NCBI GenBank assembly: GCA_035325705.1
Contig: DAOKZI010000011.1
Location: 1 to 64,000 of the forward strand
Origin: Ga0077536 sp035325705
Lineage (GTDB): Bacteria; Pseudomonadota; Gammaproteobacteria; Ga0077536
Length of the DNA: 64,000 bases
Direction: 5' to 3'
Within the stretch, counting starts at the first letter, position 1. Every line of letters begins with the position of its first letter. Made by a program: the position numbers and the translations under genes. Shown here in pieces: positions 35,130-44,014 of the stretch. The notes under the pieces are model-generated. The model had not been told where the DNA came from and ran no database searches. It was given only the letters and a program-made list of their open reading frames with translations.

Positions 35130-35727
35130 AAGAGCGACGCCGTCTCAGCAGCCCCAGCGCCAACGCGAAGCTACCCAGCGCACTCGGCAGCGGCACGGCT
35201 TGCAGCGGCTGGACCTGCAGATCGAGGCCGTAGGTCACGCTGCCGGTGCCGGTTTCCTGCAGCCAGAACGCGTAGCTTCCCGCGGACAGCGGGGGCGTGA
35301 AGCCGCTCGCGCCGAAGCCGCGGCCGATGGCCGGCAGAATGTCGGTGCCGATGTCCGAGGCGCCGTAGTGATACCAGCCGAGCAGACCGTTGGCCGAGCC
35401 CGCGAGCGGGTTGACGGTGAGCTGGCTGCCGGCCTGCATGCCGATGAAGGACACGCCGATGACGCGGGTCTCGCCGAGCAGATTCAGCGCGGTCAGCCGC
35501 ATGTCGGTCGGCACGGTGACGACGAAGTAGTCGCGATCGGCACCGCCGCCGCCACCGCCCATGCGTCCGAAAATCTGGTTCGAGCCTGCGCCGATCGCGA
35601 TCGCGGTCGGGGCGAGGCCGTTGGACGAGAGCTCGCCGTCGTCGGCTTCGCGATAAACCACCGCGGCATTGGCCGTGATGTGCATGGCGAGCATCGCCAG
35701 CGCGATGCAGACTCTGCCGGAATTCAT
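35125..35727 (-). CDS. Exported VPLPS-CTERM protein
   Basis: This 200-residue secreted protein of unknown function has a Sec signal (1-21, ending TANAA). The beta-rich body contains a seven-Gly run (FGRMGGGGGGADRD) and the segment YFVVTVPTDMRLTALNL, which looks like a pre-peptidase or beta-sandwich domain. The C-terminus VPLPSALGSFALALGLL then RRRRSS is a PEP-CTERM-type tag. The stop codon is supplied by an A repeat immediately after the arginine cluster, so the tag ends exactly at the repeat. It is convergent with the DUF1501 gene. Confidence 0.8.
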   Translation of the reverse strand: MNSGRVCIALAMLAMHITANAAVVYREADDGELSSNGLAPTAIAIGAGSNQIFGRMGGGGGGADRDYFVVTVPTDMRLTALNLLGETRVIGVSFIGMQAGSQLTVNPLAGSANGLLGWYHYGASDIGTDILPAIGRGFGASGFTPPLSAGSYAFWLQETGTGSVTYGLDLQVQPLQAVPLPSALGSFALALGLLRRRRSS

Positions 35728-35922
35728 TCAAGACCTCCCTGTACTGCCGGCGCTTGGCGTCTGTGCCAGCGGCGCTGGTGACGATCGCTCGTTGGTGTGT
35801 GCCCGGAGCTTAGCAGCGGGGATGTGCGGACGGATATCGCGCCGATCGCGTACTGCGCCACAGTGAGCGAGGTGCGCTGGAGCGGTGTATCTCGTCGAAC
35901 CGGGATCGAAACATCAGCGCCC

Positions 35923-36066
35923 GATCCCGGATTCGCTGCGCTCCGGGCTACGAGAAAGGCCTGCATGCGCCTCGTAGCCCGGGTGCAGCGTAGCGAAACC
36001 CGGGATCGGCGCAACGAACTCGTCGAAGATCCCGGGTTCCGCGCTGCGCGCTGCACCCGGGCTACG
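35923..36066. repeat. Three REP-like A repeats, one shortened
   Basis: Copies lie at 35923-35952 (lacking three bases of the usual centre), 35973-36008 and 36028-36066. The array ends 3 bp before the htpX stop codon. It occupies part of the 341-bp gap; the remainder shows no gene. Confidence 0.86.
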
Positions 36067-36068
36067 AG

Positions 36069-36956
36069 TTATGCACGCGCTGCGTTGCGCAGCGCTTCGA
36101 TGCGCGCCTCCAGCGGCGGGTGCGACATGAACAGCGCCATCAGGCCGCTGCGGGCGCCGCCGGCGATGCCGCTCGCGGCGAGTTGATCCGGCAGGCCGGC
36201 CGGTGCGTGCCGATCGCGCAGACGTTCGAGCGCGGCGATCATGCGCTCGCGGCCGGCGAGGGCGGCGGCGCCGGCGTCGGCGCGGAATTCGCGCTGGCGC
36301 GAGAACCACATCACGATCATGCTCGCGAGCACGCCGAACAGGAGCTGCGCGATCAAGGAGCTTATGAAGAAGCCGGCGCCGTGCTCGTTCTCCGATTTGA
36401 ACACCACGCGGTCGACGAAGTAGCCGACGAGTCGCGACAGGAACACGACGAAGGTGTTCACGACACCTTGGATCAGCGCAAGCGTCACCATGTCGCCGTT
36501 CGCGATGTGGCTCACTTCATGTGCGAGCACGGCTTCGACTTCGTCCTTCGACATCGCGGCGAGCAGCCCCGTGCTGACCGCGACCAGCGCGTGATCGCGG
36601 CGCGCGCCGGTCGCGAAGGCGTTCGGCTCGGACGCATCGAAGATCGCGACCTCGGGCATGCCGATGCCGGTGCGCTCGGCCTGACGCCGCACGGTCTCGA
36701 CCAGCCAGTGCTCGGTCGCGTTCGCCGGCTGCGCGATGACTTGCGCGCCGACCATGCGCTTCGCCGACCACTTCGACATCGCGAGCGAGACCAGCGAACC
36801 GGCGAAGCCGATCACCGCCGACATTGCGAGCAACGCGCCGAGGTTCAAGCCGCCGCCCTGTGCGAGCGCGGTGTCCAGGCCGAGAAGACGGAAGCTCACC
36901 GCGATGACGGCGAGCACCGCGAGGTTGGTGAGCAGGAAAAGCCAGATTCGTTTCAT
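36069..36956 (-). CDS. htpX: Zinc metalloprotease HtpX
   Basis: This M48B inner-membrane protease helps degrade misfolded membrane proteins together with FtsH. It has 295 residues, with two N-terminal helices (about 4-22 and 38-60). The zinc site is HEVSH at 146-150 with a downstream glutamate in SRQREFRADAGAA, and two further helices lie between them. The motif GIGMPEVAIFDASEPNAFATG is typical of HtpX. The start ATG follows a GGAGAAAT ribosome site. It is likely stress-induced in relatives, but no heat-shock promoter was identified here. Confidence 0.95.
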   Translation of the reverse strand: MKRIWLFLLTNLAVLAVIAVSFRLLGLDTALAQGGGLNLGALLAMSAVIGFAGSLVSLAMSKWSAKRMVGAQVIAQPANATEHWLVETVRRQAERTGIGMPEVAIFDASEPNAFATGARRDHALVAVSTGLLAAMSKDEVEAVLAHEVSHIANGDMVTLALIQGVVNTFVVFLSRLVGYFVDRVVFKSENEHGAGFFISSLIAQLLFGVLASMIVMWFSRQREFRADAGAAALAGRERMIAALERLRDRHAPAGLPDQLAASGIAGGARSGLMALFMSHPPLEARIEALRNAARA

Positions 36957-37238
36957 CGATTTCTCCAAAGTTGACGGCAGCGTCCCGGCAGGACGCCGCA
37001 CGGCGTGCATTCTGGCGGCGCCGAGCTTCGAGAAAAGTCGATTTGAGCGCGCGAAACTTCGGCTATCCCGAAGCGGGGATATGTCGCTGCGACGAGCTTC
37101 ACGCCCCCGCCGTCCGGTGTACCCAGGGCCCGGCGCATCGCGTACATTGAGCCGGCCGGCAGGGCTCCTCGGCGCGGGGCCGGTCGCCCGTTCATGGGTC
37201 GCGGGCGGAGACGATAATTCCAACAAGGACGATTCCAG

Positions 37239-38864
37239 ATGAAAGCGAACCGAGGTCTGCTGCCGCTCCTCGTCGTGCTGCTCGCGAGCACGGGCGCGCA
37301 GGCCGCCGAATGGATCTACACCGTGCAGCCGGGCGACAACCCGTGGAGCTTGACCGAGCGCCTGCTCGCCGGCATCCAATACTGGCCGAGAATCCAGGCG
37401 CACAATCACATCGCCGATCCGGAGCACATCCCGCCGGGCACGCGCCTGCGCATTCCGGTCGACTGGCTGCGTCGCGCGGAGGTGACGGCGACCGTCGCCG
37501 CCGTGCAGGGGAACGCCGAGCTGCTGGCGGCGAGCGGCAGCGCGGTCCACGCGCTGCATACCGGCACGGTGCTGAAGACCGGCGACGTCGTGCGTACCGG
37601 TGAAGCGGGCAACGTGACCGTCGAGTTCAAGGACGGCTCGCGCATGCTGGTGCACGCGGGCAGCGAGCTGCGCATGGCCGATCTCGCCGCCTACGAGAAC
37701 ACCGATCTCCTCGACACGCGCGTCGAGCTTCTGCGCGGCCGCACCGAGAACCTCGTGCAGCCGCTGCGCGACAGCCCGAGCCGCTTCGAAATCACGACGC
37801 CGTCGGCCGTGACCTCGGTGCGCGGCACCGACTTCCGCGTCAATGCGAGCACCGAAGCGACGCGCACCGAAGTACTGGGCGGTAAGGTCGGCGTCGCCGG
37901 GGCGAGCGCGCGGGAAGTCGGCGTCGAGGCCGGCTACGGCACCGTGACCGAGGCGTCCGCGGCGCCTACCGCGCCGGTGCCGCTGCTGCCGCCGCCGTCG
38001 CTGGAAGGCCTGCCGGCCGTCGTCGAGCGCGTGCCGATCGCCTTCAACGTGCCGGCCCAGACTGATGCCAAGGCGTATCGTCTGCAGATCGCCGGGCCGG
38101 CCGGCTTCCAGTCGCCGCTGTTCGACGGCCGTTCGAGCACGACGCTGCTGCGCGCGATCGATCTGCACGACGGCGACTATCGGCTGCGCGTGCGCGGCAT
38201 CGATGCACGCGAGCTCGAAGGCCGCAACGCCGATCGCGACTTCACGCTGAATGCGCGGCCGGCGCCGCCGCTGACGAGCGCGCCGGCACCGCAGGCCGGC
38301 GTGATGGCCGAGCGACCGGTGTTCGAATGGGCCGCGGTCGGCGGCATCTCCCGCTACCGGCTGCAGATCGCGCGCGACCGCGCGTTCACCGAGGTCGTCG
38401 ATGAAGCCGCGCTCGGCGACACGCGCTACGAGCCCGCGAGCGCGCTCGCGCTCGGCGACTGGTACTGGCGCGTGATGGCGATCGATGCCGCGGAGGGCCC
38501 GGGTCCCTTCGGCGATCCGCAGCAGTTCCGGCGCGTGCCGCCGGCGCCGCAGGCGGCCTCCGAAGTGAGCGACAAGGAGCTGACGCTGAGCTGGCCGGCC
38601 GGCCTGCCCGGCGAACGCTACCAGGTGCAGATCGCCGGCGAAGAAAGCTTCGCGCAGCCGCTGCACACGATCGACGCCGCCGAGCCGCTGGCGCGCGTGC
38701 CGCGTCCGCCCGGCGGCACCTATTACGTGCGCGTGCGTTCGATCTATCCCGACGGCTTCGAAGCGCCCTTCGGCAAGCCGCAGACGATCGAAGTGCCGTC
38801 CTCGTCGAAGCCGTGGTGGCTCGCGCGTGCCTTCCGATCAGATCGCGATCGTCGCCGTCGATGA
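37239..38864 (+). CDS. Exported LysM-FecR domain protein
   Basis: This 541-residue exported protein has a Sec signal (1-23) and an N-terminal LysM peptidoglycan-binding domain (YTVQPGDNPWSLTERLL to PPGTRLRIP, about 27-74). A FecR domain spans about 85-220 (VKTGD-like LKTGDVVRTGEAGNVTVEFKD and ITTPSAVTSVRGTDFRV). Three fibronectin-like repeats follow (each with YRLQIA/YQVQIA and DGDYRLRVRG-type strands). The last residues, after KPWWLARAF, are a run of Arg/Asp that is only the out-of-frame reading of the next gene's start. This suggests the original C-terminus has been lost. It overlaps the CHASE2 gene by 38 bp. Confidence 0.88.
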   Translation: MKANRGLLPLLVVLLASTGAQAAEWIYTVQPGDNPWSLTERLLAGIQYWPRIQAHNHIADPEHIPPGTRLRIPVDWLRRAEVTATVAAVQGNAELLAASGSAVHALHTGTVLKTGDVVRTGEAGNVTVEFKDGSRMLVHAGSELRMADLAAYENTDLLDTRVELLRGRTENLVQPLRDSPSRFEITTPSAVTSVRGTDFRVNASTEATRTEVLGGKVGVAGASAREVGVEAGYGTVTEASAAPTAPVPLLPPPSLEGLPAVVERVPIAFNVPAQTDAKAYRLQIAGPAGFQSPLFDGRSSTTLLRAIDLHDGDYRLRVRGIDARELEGRNADRDFTLNARPAPPLTSAPAPQAGVMAERPVFEWAAVGGISRYRLQIARDRAFTEVVDEAALGDTRYEPASALALGDWYWRVMAIDAAEGPGPFGDPQQFRRVPPAPQAASEVSDKELTLSWPAGLPGERYQVQIAGEESFAQPLHTIDAAEPLARVPRPPGGTYYVRVRSIYPDGFEAPFGKPQTIEVPSSSKPWWLARAFRSDRDRRRR

Positions 38865-41583
38865 AAAGAGCCTGCAGGCGCTGGGACGCTGGCCCTGGTC
38901 GCGCCGCCTGCACGCCGAGCTGCTCGATCGCCTCACGCGCTACGAGGCGCGCGTCGTCGGCTTCGACATCGCCTTTGCCGAGGACTCGCCGGCGCCCGAT
39001 ACGGCCGCCGACGCGGTGCTGGCCGGATCGATCGCGACGAATCGCCGCGTCGTGCTGCCGGTGTTCCCGGAGCAGTTCGACGCGCGTCACGGCTCGCTCG
39101 CCGAGGTGCTGCCGCTGCCCGCGCTGGCGAACGCGGCGGCCAAGCTCGGCCACGTCGACGTCGAGCTCGATGCCGATGCGATTGCCCGCAGCGTTTATCT
39201 CAAGGCCGGTCTCGGCTCGCCGGTGTGGCCGACGCTCGCGCTCGCGATGGACGAAGTCGCGCAGGGCCGGGCCTGGGCGGCGCTGCCGGGCGAAGATCGC
39301 GTCGGCGCCGTGCCCGGCCCGGACGGCACCTGGGTGCGCGACCGGCGGGTGCTGATCGATTTCGCCGGGCCGCCCGGCAGCTTCCGCCATCTCTCCTTCA
39401 TCGACGTCCTGTCGCAGGACGCGGTGGCCGCGAGTCTGCGCGGCAAATACGTGCTGGTCGGCGCGACGGCCGCGGGTCTCGGCGAAGCGCTGTCGACGCC
39501 GATGTCCGGCGAGCAGCGGCCGATGTCGGGCGTCGAGCTGCATGCGAACGTTCTCGACAACCTGCTCGCGGAGCGCTGGATCGAGCCGCTGGCCTGGCCG
39601 CCGCGGCTGGCGCTGCTGCTCGCCCTGGCGAGCATTCCCGCCTTGCTCTTCCCGCGGCTGACGCCGCGCGCCGCGCTCGCCGCCTGCGCCGCGCTGATCG
39701 TCGCGGTCTTCGCCGGCACGGTCCTCGCGCTGCGCGTCGGCCATCTGTGGATCGCGCCGGCGCCCGCGCTGCTCGCGCTGCTCGCCAGCTACCCGCTGTG
39801 GAGTTGGCGGCGCATCGAAGACGTCGCGCGCAATCTGCTCATCGAGAAGGAGTACTCGCGCGCGACGCTGCAGGCGGTCGGCGAGGCGATCGTGTCCACC
39901 GATCGCCACGGCCGCGTCTCCTACATGAATCCGATGGCGGAGCGCATGAGCGGCTATCCGCAGCGCGAAGCGCAGGCGATGGACATCGACGAGGTGTTCT
40001 GGTCGCCGCGGCGCGCGGAGCGCGAGAAGCTGCTGCAGGCGATCGCACAGGCCGTCGCCGAGAATCGACCCGTGCGCTCGCTGATGCATGCGACGCTGCA
40101 GACCCGGCTGGGCGATCAGTACGTGGTGCGGATCACGGCGAGCCCGATCAGCGACGATCGCGGTCGCGCGCACGGCGTGGTGCTCGCGCTGACCGACGTC
40201 ACCGAAACCGTCGAGCTGACGAACCAGATGCATCACCAGGCGACGCACGACGCGCTGACGCAGCTCCCGAACCGCGCTTTACTGAGCGATCGCCTCGCGC
40301 AGGCGATCGGCGCGGCGCGCCGCAGCGGGGACATCGTCGCCGTGATGTTCTTCGATCTCGACAACTTCAAATACGTCAACGAGAGTCTCGGCCATTCCTT
40401 CGGCGACGCCGTGCTGCTCGACGTCTCCTCACGGCTCGCGACGCAGAGTCGCGACGCCGACACGGTCGGGCGTTGGGACGGCGATCAGTTCGCGCTGATC
40501 TGCGCCGGCCTGCGCGGCGCGGAGAGCGCGGCCGCGATCGCGCGCAAGCTGCTCGACGAGCTGCGCCGGCCCTACCACATCGCGGATCAGGAGATACACG
40601 TCTCGGCCAGCGTCGGGATCAGTCTTTTTCCGCGCGACGGCGACGAGCCTCCGGTCTTGTTCCAGCACGCCGACACCGCGCTCCATCGCGTGAAGCAGCG
40701 CGACGCCGACGGCATCGCTTTCTTCGACGAGGAATTCAATCAGCACGCGCGGGCGCGCCAGGCCCTCGAGCAGGAGCTGCGCCTGGCGCTGAAGCGCAAT
40801 GAGTTCGAGCTGCACTACCAGCCGCAGGTGGTGGTCGCGACCGGCGCGATCGTCGGCGCGGAGGCGCTGTTGCGCTGGCGGCATCCGGAGCGCGGCCTGC
40901 TGCCGCCCAAGGACTTCATCGGCATCGCCGAGAGCTCGGATCTGATCGCGCAGATCGGCGCCCAGGTCATGCAGACGGCCTGCGTGCAGGCTCGCGAGTG
41001 GCAGCAGCGCGGGCTCGCGATCCGCGTCGGGGTCAACGTCTCGGTGCGCCAGTTCGCGCAGCGCAGCCTGCTGCCGCTGGTGCAGGAGTGCCTGCAGGAG
41101 ACCGGCCTCGATCCGGCGCTGCTGATGCTCGAGATCACCGAGAGCCTCGTCATGCGCGACGTGCAGGGCGTCGCCGGGCTCGTGCAGGAGCTGAAGGCGC
41201 TGGGCGTGCGCGTCGCGATCGACGACTTCGGCACCGGCTATTCCTCGCTGTCCAATCTGCGGCTGCTCGCGCTCGACCAGGTGAAAATCGATCGCTCCTT
41301 CGTACAGGATCTGAGCGTGGGTCCGGACGACGCGGCGATCGTGCGCGCCGTCATCGCGATGGCGCACAGCATGCGCCTCGAAGTCGTCGCCAAAGGCGTC
41401 GAAACGCCGGCCCAGCTCGAGTTCCTGCGCGCGCACCGCTGCGATCAGATCCAGGGCTTCCTCGTCAGCGAGGCGCGACCGGCCGCACAGCTCACCGAGC
41501 TGCTCGAGCGCCGGCGACTCGACGCCGCATCGCGCTGGAGCGAGCTCGGCGGGCCGGGCGGCGAAGCGCCGCGCGTCCACTAG
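38827..41583 (+). CDS. CHASE2-PAS-GGDEF-EAL protein, N-terminally truncated and catalytically degenerate
   Basis: This 918-residue cyclic-di-GMP-type signalling protein starts at a GTG inside the FecR gene. A CHASE2 sensor (about 1-245, opening PSDQIAIVAVDEKSLQALG) is followed by three helices (about 255-320), a PAS domain (about 340-455), GGDEF and EAL. The usual first membrane helix before CHASE2 is absent, which would leave this extracytoplasmic sensor without an export anchor. The cyclase signature reads RWDGDQF (549-555) instead of GGDEF. In the EAL domain EALLRW, DDFGTGYSS and KID are intact, but EGVET is KGVET with Lys856 replacing the general-base glutamate. It may be a c-di-GMP binder, or a decaying gene. 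Confidence 0.85.
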   Translation: MPSDQIAIVAVDEKSLQALGRWPWSRRLHAELLDRLTRYEARVVGFDIAFAEDSPAPDTAADAVLAGSIATNRRVVLPVFPEQFDARHGSLAEVLPLPALANAAAKLGHVDVELDADAIARSVYLKAGLGSPVWPTLALAMDEVAQGRAWAALPGEDRVGAVPGPDGTWVRDRRVLIDFAGPPGSFRHLSFIDVLSQDAVAASLRGKYVLVGATAAGLGEALSTPMSGEQRPMSGVELHANVLDNLLAERWIEPLAWPPRLALLLALASIPALLFPRLTPRAALAACAALIVAVFAGTVLALRVGHLWIAPAPALLALLASYPLWSWRRIEDVARNLLIEKEYSRATLQAVGEAIVSTDRHGRVSYMNPMAERMSGYPQREAQAMDIDEVFWSPRRAEREKLLQAIAQAVAENRPVRSLMHATLQTRLGDQYVVRITASPISDDRGRAHGVVLALTDVTETVELTNQMHHQATHDALTQLPNRALLSDRLAQAIGAARRSGDIVAVMFFDLDNFKYVNESLGHSFGDAVLLDVSSRLATQSRDADTVGRWDGDQFALICAGLRGAESAAAIARKLLDELRRPYHIADQEIHVSASVGISLFPRDGDEPPVLFQHADTALHRVKQRDADGIAFFDEEFNQHARARQALEQELRLALKRNEFELHYQPQVVVATGAIVGAEALLRWRHPERGLLPPKDFIGIAESSDLIAQIGAQVMQTACVQAREWQQRGLAIRVGVNVSVRQFAQRSLLPLVQECLQETGLDPALLMLEITESLVMRDVQGVAGLVQELKALGVRVAIDDFGTGYSSLSNLRLLALDQVKIDRSFVQDLSVGPDDAAIVRAVIAMAHSMRLEVVAKGVETPAQLEFLRAHRCDQIQGFLVSEARPAAQLTELLERRRLDAASRWSELGGPGGEAPRVH

Positions 41584-41620
41584 CAGATCTGCAGCTCGCA
41601 TCCTCACGCATCGATCGCGC

Positions 41621-41702
41621 CGTAGCCCGCTGCGCTCATATACGGGCTAGGGAAATCGCACAGGAGCCGTAGGTTGGGCTGACGAAGGAAGCCCAACCTA
41701 CG
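41621..41702. repeat. Degenerate A repeat and full C repeat
   Basis: A shortened REP-like element lies at 41621-41651 and a C repeat with both arms at 41668-41702. The remaining part of the 355-bp gap before the hydantoinase operon should contain its promoter; none was recognised. Confidence 0.8.
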
Positions 41703-41938
41703 AGCTGGACGTCTTCGTCGCCCGCAATCCGGGAACGGCGTATCCCTCGTGCCGGGCCACGAAACCGTCCGAGCCCGGCGCGCATTCACCGGCGGGCCCG
41801 CCGGTGCGCGCCGTCTTCGTAGGACGGTGCACCGATCGCGTCCGCTCTCCCTCAGTCGCGGGGTGGCGCGACGGCGCGGAATTTTCCATCATCCACGGGC
41901 GCACGGACGTTTCCGACCTGCTGCACTCGGGAGGACCC

Positions 41939-44014
41939 ATGGCCTGGCGAATCGGCGTCGACACCGGCGGCACTTTCACGGACGTGGTGGCCATCGACGA
42001 AGCGAGCGGCAAGCGCTACGTGCGCAAGACCTCCTCGACGCCGGACGATCCCTCGCGCGCCTTCACGCAGGGCATCGCCGAGCTCCTCGACGAAGTGGGC
42101 GTCGACGCCGCCGACGTCAGCTTCATCAGTCACGGCACTACCGTCGCGACCAATGCGATCCTCGAGTCGCGCTATGCGCGCCTCGGGCTCGTCGTCACGC
42201 GCGGCTACCGCGAAATGCTGGAGGTAGGCCGCCAGACCGTGCCCGGCGATTTCGGCGACATCACCTGGTGGCTGAAGCCGCCGCGCGTCGTGCCGCTGGA
42301 GCTGGTGCGCGAGGTCGGCGGCCGTCTCGACTTCAAGGGCGCCGAGCTCGCGCCGCTCGATGAAGACGCCGTGCGCGGCATCGCGGCCGAGTTCAAGGCG
42401 ATGGGCATCGATGCGATCGCGGTGTCCTTCCTGCATTCCTACCGTAATCCCGCGCACGAGCGCCGCGCGCGCGAATTGATCCTGGAAGGGCATCCCGCGT
42501 GCTTCGTCTCGGTGTCCTCGGACGTCATCCGCGAGTACCGCGAGTATGAACGAACACTCAGCACCTGCCTGAACACCGGCCTGATGCCGCTGGTGACGAG
42601 CTATCTGAGCAAGCTGCAGACGCGCCTCGCCGACGCGCAGATCGACGCGCGGCTGTACGTGATGAAGTCCAGCGGCGGCATCATCCATGCATCGGAGATG
42701 GCGCCGCAGCCGATCGCCGCGGTCCTGTCGGGCCCGGCCGCGGGCATCGTCACGGCCTGCTACTACGGCAAGGCCGCGGGCTACCCCAATCTCATCACGA
42801 TCGACATCGGCGGCACCTCGACGGACATCTGCCTCATCGATCAGGGCACGCCCCACATGCTGACCGAGGGCCGCATCGACATCTACAACATCAAGGCGCC
42901 GATGATCGACATGCACACGGTAGGGGCGGGCGGCGGCTCGATCGCGTGGCTGTCGGCGGGCCGCAGCCTGCGCGTCGGGCCGCAGAGCGCGGGCGCGCAG
43001 CCGGGGCCCGTGTGCTACGGCCGCGGCGGCACGGCGCCGGCGCTGACCGACGCCCATCTCGTGCTCGGCCGCGTCTCCCCCTATCTACTCGGCGGCTCGA
43101 TCCGTCTCGATGCCGCCGCGGCGCGACGCGCGATCGGCGAGCACATCGCCACGCCGCTCGGCATCGGCATCGAGGACGCCGCGATGGGCATCCTCGATCT
43201 CGCCACCAACAACATCGCCCAGGGCATCAACGTCGTGTCCGTGAAGCGCGGGCGCGATCCGCGCGACTATGCGCTGATGGCCTTCGGCGGCGCGGGCGGC
43301 TTGAACGCCTGCCTCGTCGCCGAGGCGCTCGGCATCCGCACGATCGTGTCGCCGCCGTCGCCGGGCGTCACCTCGGCGGAGGGTTTGCTGTCGACGAACG
43401 TCCGCTCCGATCGCGTGATCACGGACGTGCAGCGCGAGGATACCCTCGACCTCGCGCGGCTGATCCGCGAGTACGAGAACCTCCACGCGCAGGTGGTCGC
43501 GGATCTGGCACGGGAAGGCTTCCGCGGCGCCGACACCGCCGTCACCGGCTTCGCGGACATGCGCTATGCCGGCCAGGCCTACGAGGTGCGCGTGCCCGTC
43601 ACGGTGCTGGACGCGACCTTGACCGAGGCCGCGGTGCGCAACGCGATCAAGGCCTTCCATCGCGCGCACGACGATCGTTTCGGCTATGAGTACGAAGGCC
43701 GTCACCCGGTCGAGATCGTCAACATCGGGGCGACGGGCTTCGGTCTCTTCCCGCCGCTCGTGACCGCGCAGGAAACGCGCGACGGCTGTTCCTGGGAAGG
43801 CGCGCGCAAGGACCTGCGGCGCGGCGTATTCCGCGGCGTCGGCGAAGTGCCGCTGCCGATCTACGAACGCGCGCTGGCGCCAATCGGCATCGGCATGGCG
43901 GGACCCTGCATCATCGAGCAGTACGACGCGACCCTGGTCGTCGAGCCCGGCTGGCAGGCCGTGCTCGACGCGACGGGCCAGATCGTGCTGAGGCCAACGT
44001 ATCGGGAGGCATGA
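41939..44014 (+). CDS. hyuA: Hydantoinase/oxoprolinase family protein, A subunit
   Basis: This ATP-dependent cyclic-amide hydrolase subunit has 691 residues and an actin/ASKHA-like fold. The phosphate-binding N-terminus is GVDTGGTFTDVVAID (6-20). Other motifs are SHGTTVATNAI, KSSGGIIHASEMA, SGPAAGIV, IDIGGTSTDICLI and VGAGGGSIAW. The family includes N-methylhydantoinase, 5-oxoprolinase and acetone carboxylase beta subunits, so the substrate is not fixed by sequence. GGGAGGA precedes the start. ATGA overlap with the B-subunit gene shows a two-subunit enzyme. Confidence 0.92.
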   Translation: MAWRIGVDTGGTFTDVVAIDEASGKRYVRKTSSTPDDPSRAFTQGIAELLDEVGVDAADVSFISHGTTVATNAILESRYARLGLVVTRGYREMLEVGRQTVPGDFGDITWWLKPPRVVPLELVREVGGRLDFKGAELAPLDEDAVRGIAAEFKAMGIDAIAVSFLHSYRNPAHERRARELILEGHPACFVSVSSDVIREYREYERTLSTCLNTGLMPLVTSYLSKLQTRLADAQIDARLYVMKSSGGIIHASEMAPQPIAAVLSGPAAGIVTACYYGKAAGYPNLITIDIGGTSTDICLIDQGTPHMLTEGRIDIYNIKAPMIDMHTVGAGGGSIAWLSAGRSLRVGPQSAGAQPGPVCYGRGGTAPALTDAHLVLGRVSPYLLGGSIRLDAAAARRAIGEHIATPLGIGIEDAAMGILDLATNNIAQGINVVSVKRGRDPRDYALMAFGGAGGLNACLVAEALGIRTIVSPPSPGVTSAEGLLSTNVRSDRVITDVQREDTLDLARLIREYENLHAQVVADLAREGFRGADTAVTGFADMRYAGQAYEVRVPVTVLDATLTEAAVRNAIKAFHRAHDDRFGYEYEGRHPVEIVNIGATGFGLFPPLVTAQETRDGCSWEGARKDLRRGVFRGVGEVPLPIYERALAPIGIGMAGPCIIEQYDATLVVEPGWQAVLDATGQIVLRPTYREA

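Noticed and set aside
36069..36956. Start of HtpX further upstream in the same long open frame
   Set aside because: The frame stays open for more than 1.7 kb upstream antisense to FecR, but the ATG at 36956 gives the conserved MKRIWLFLLTN start and normal length.
38386..40248. A 620-codon minus-strand frame across the FecR/CHASE2 junction
   Set aside because: It is antisense to two genes with clear domains and has no motif of its own.
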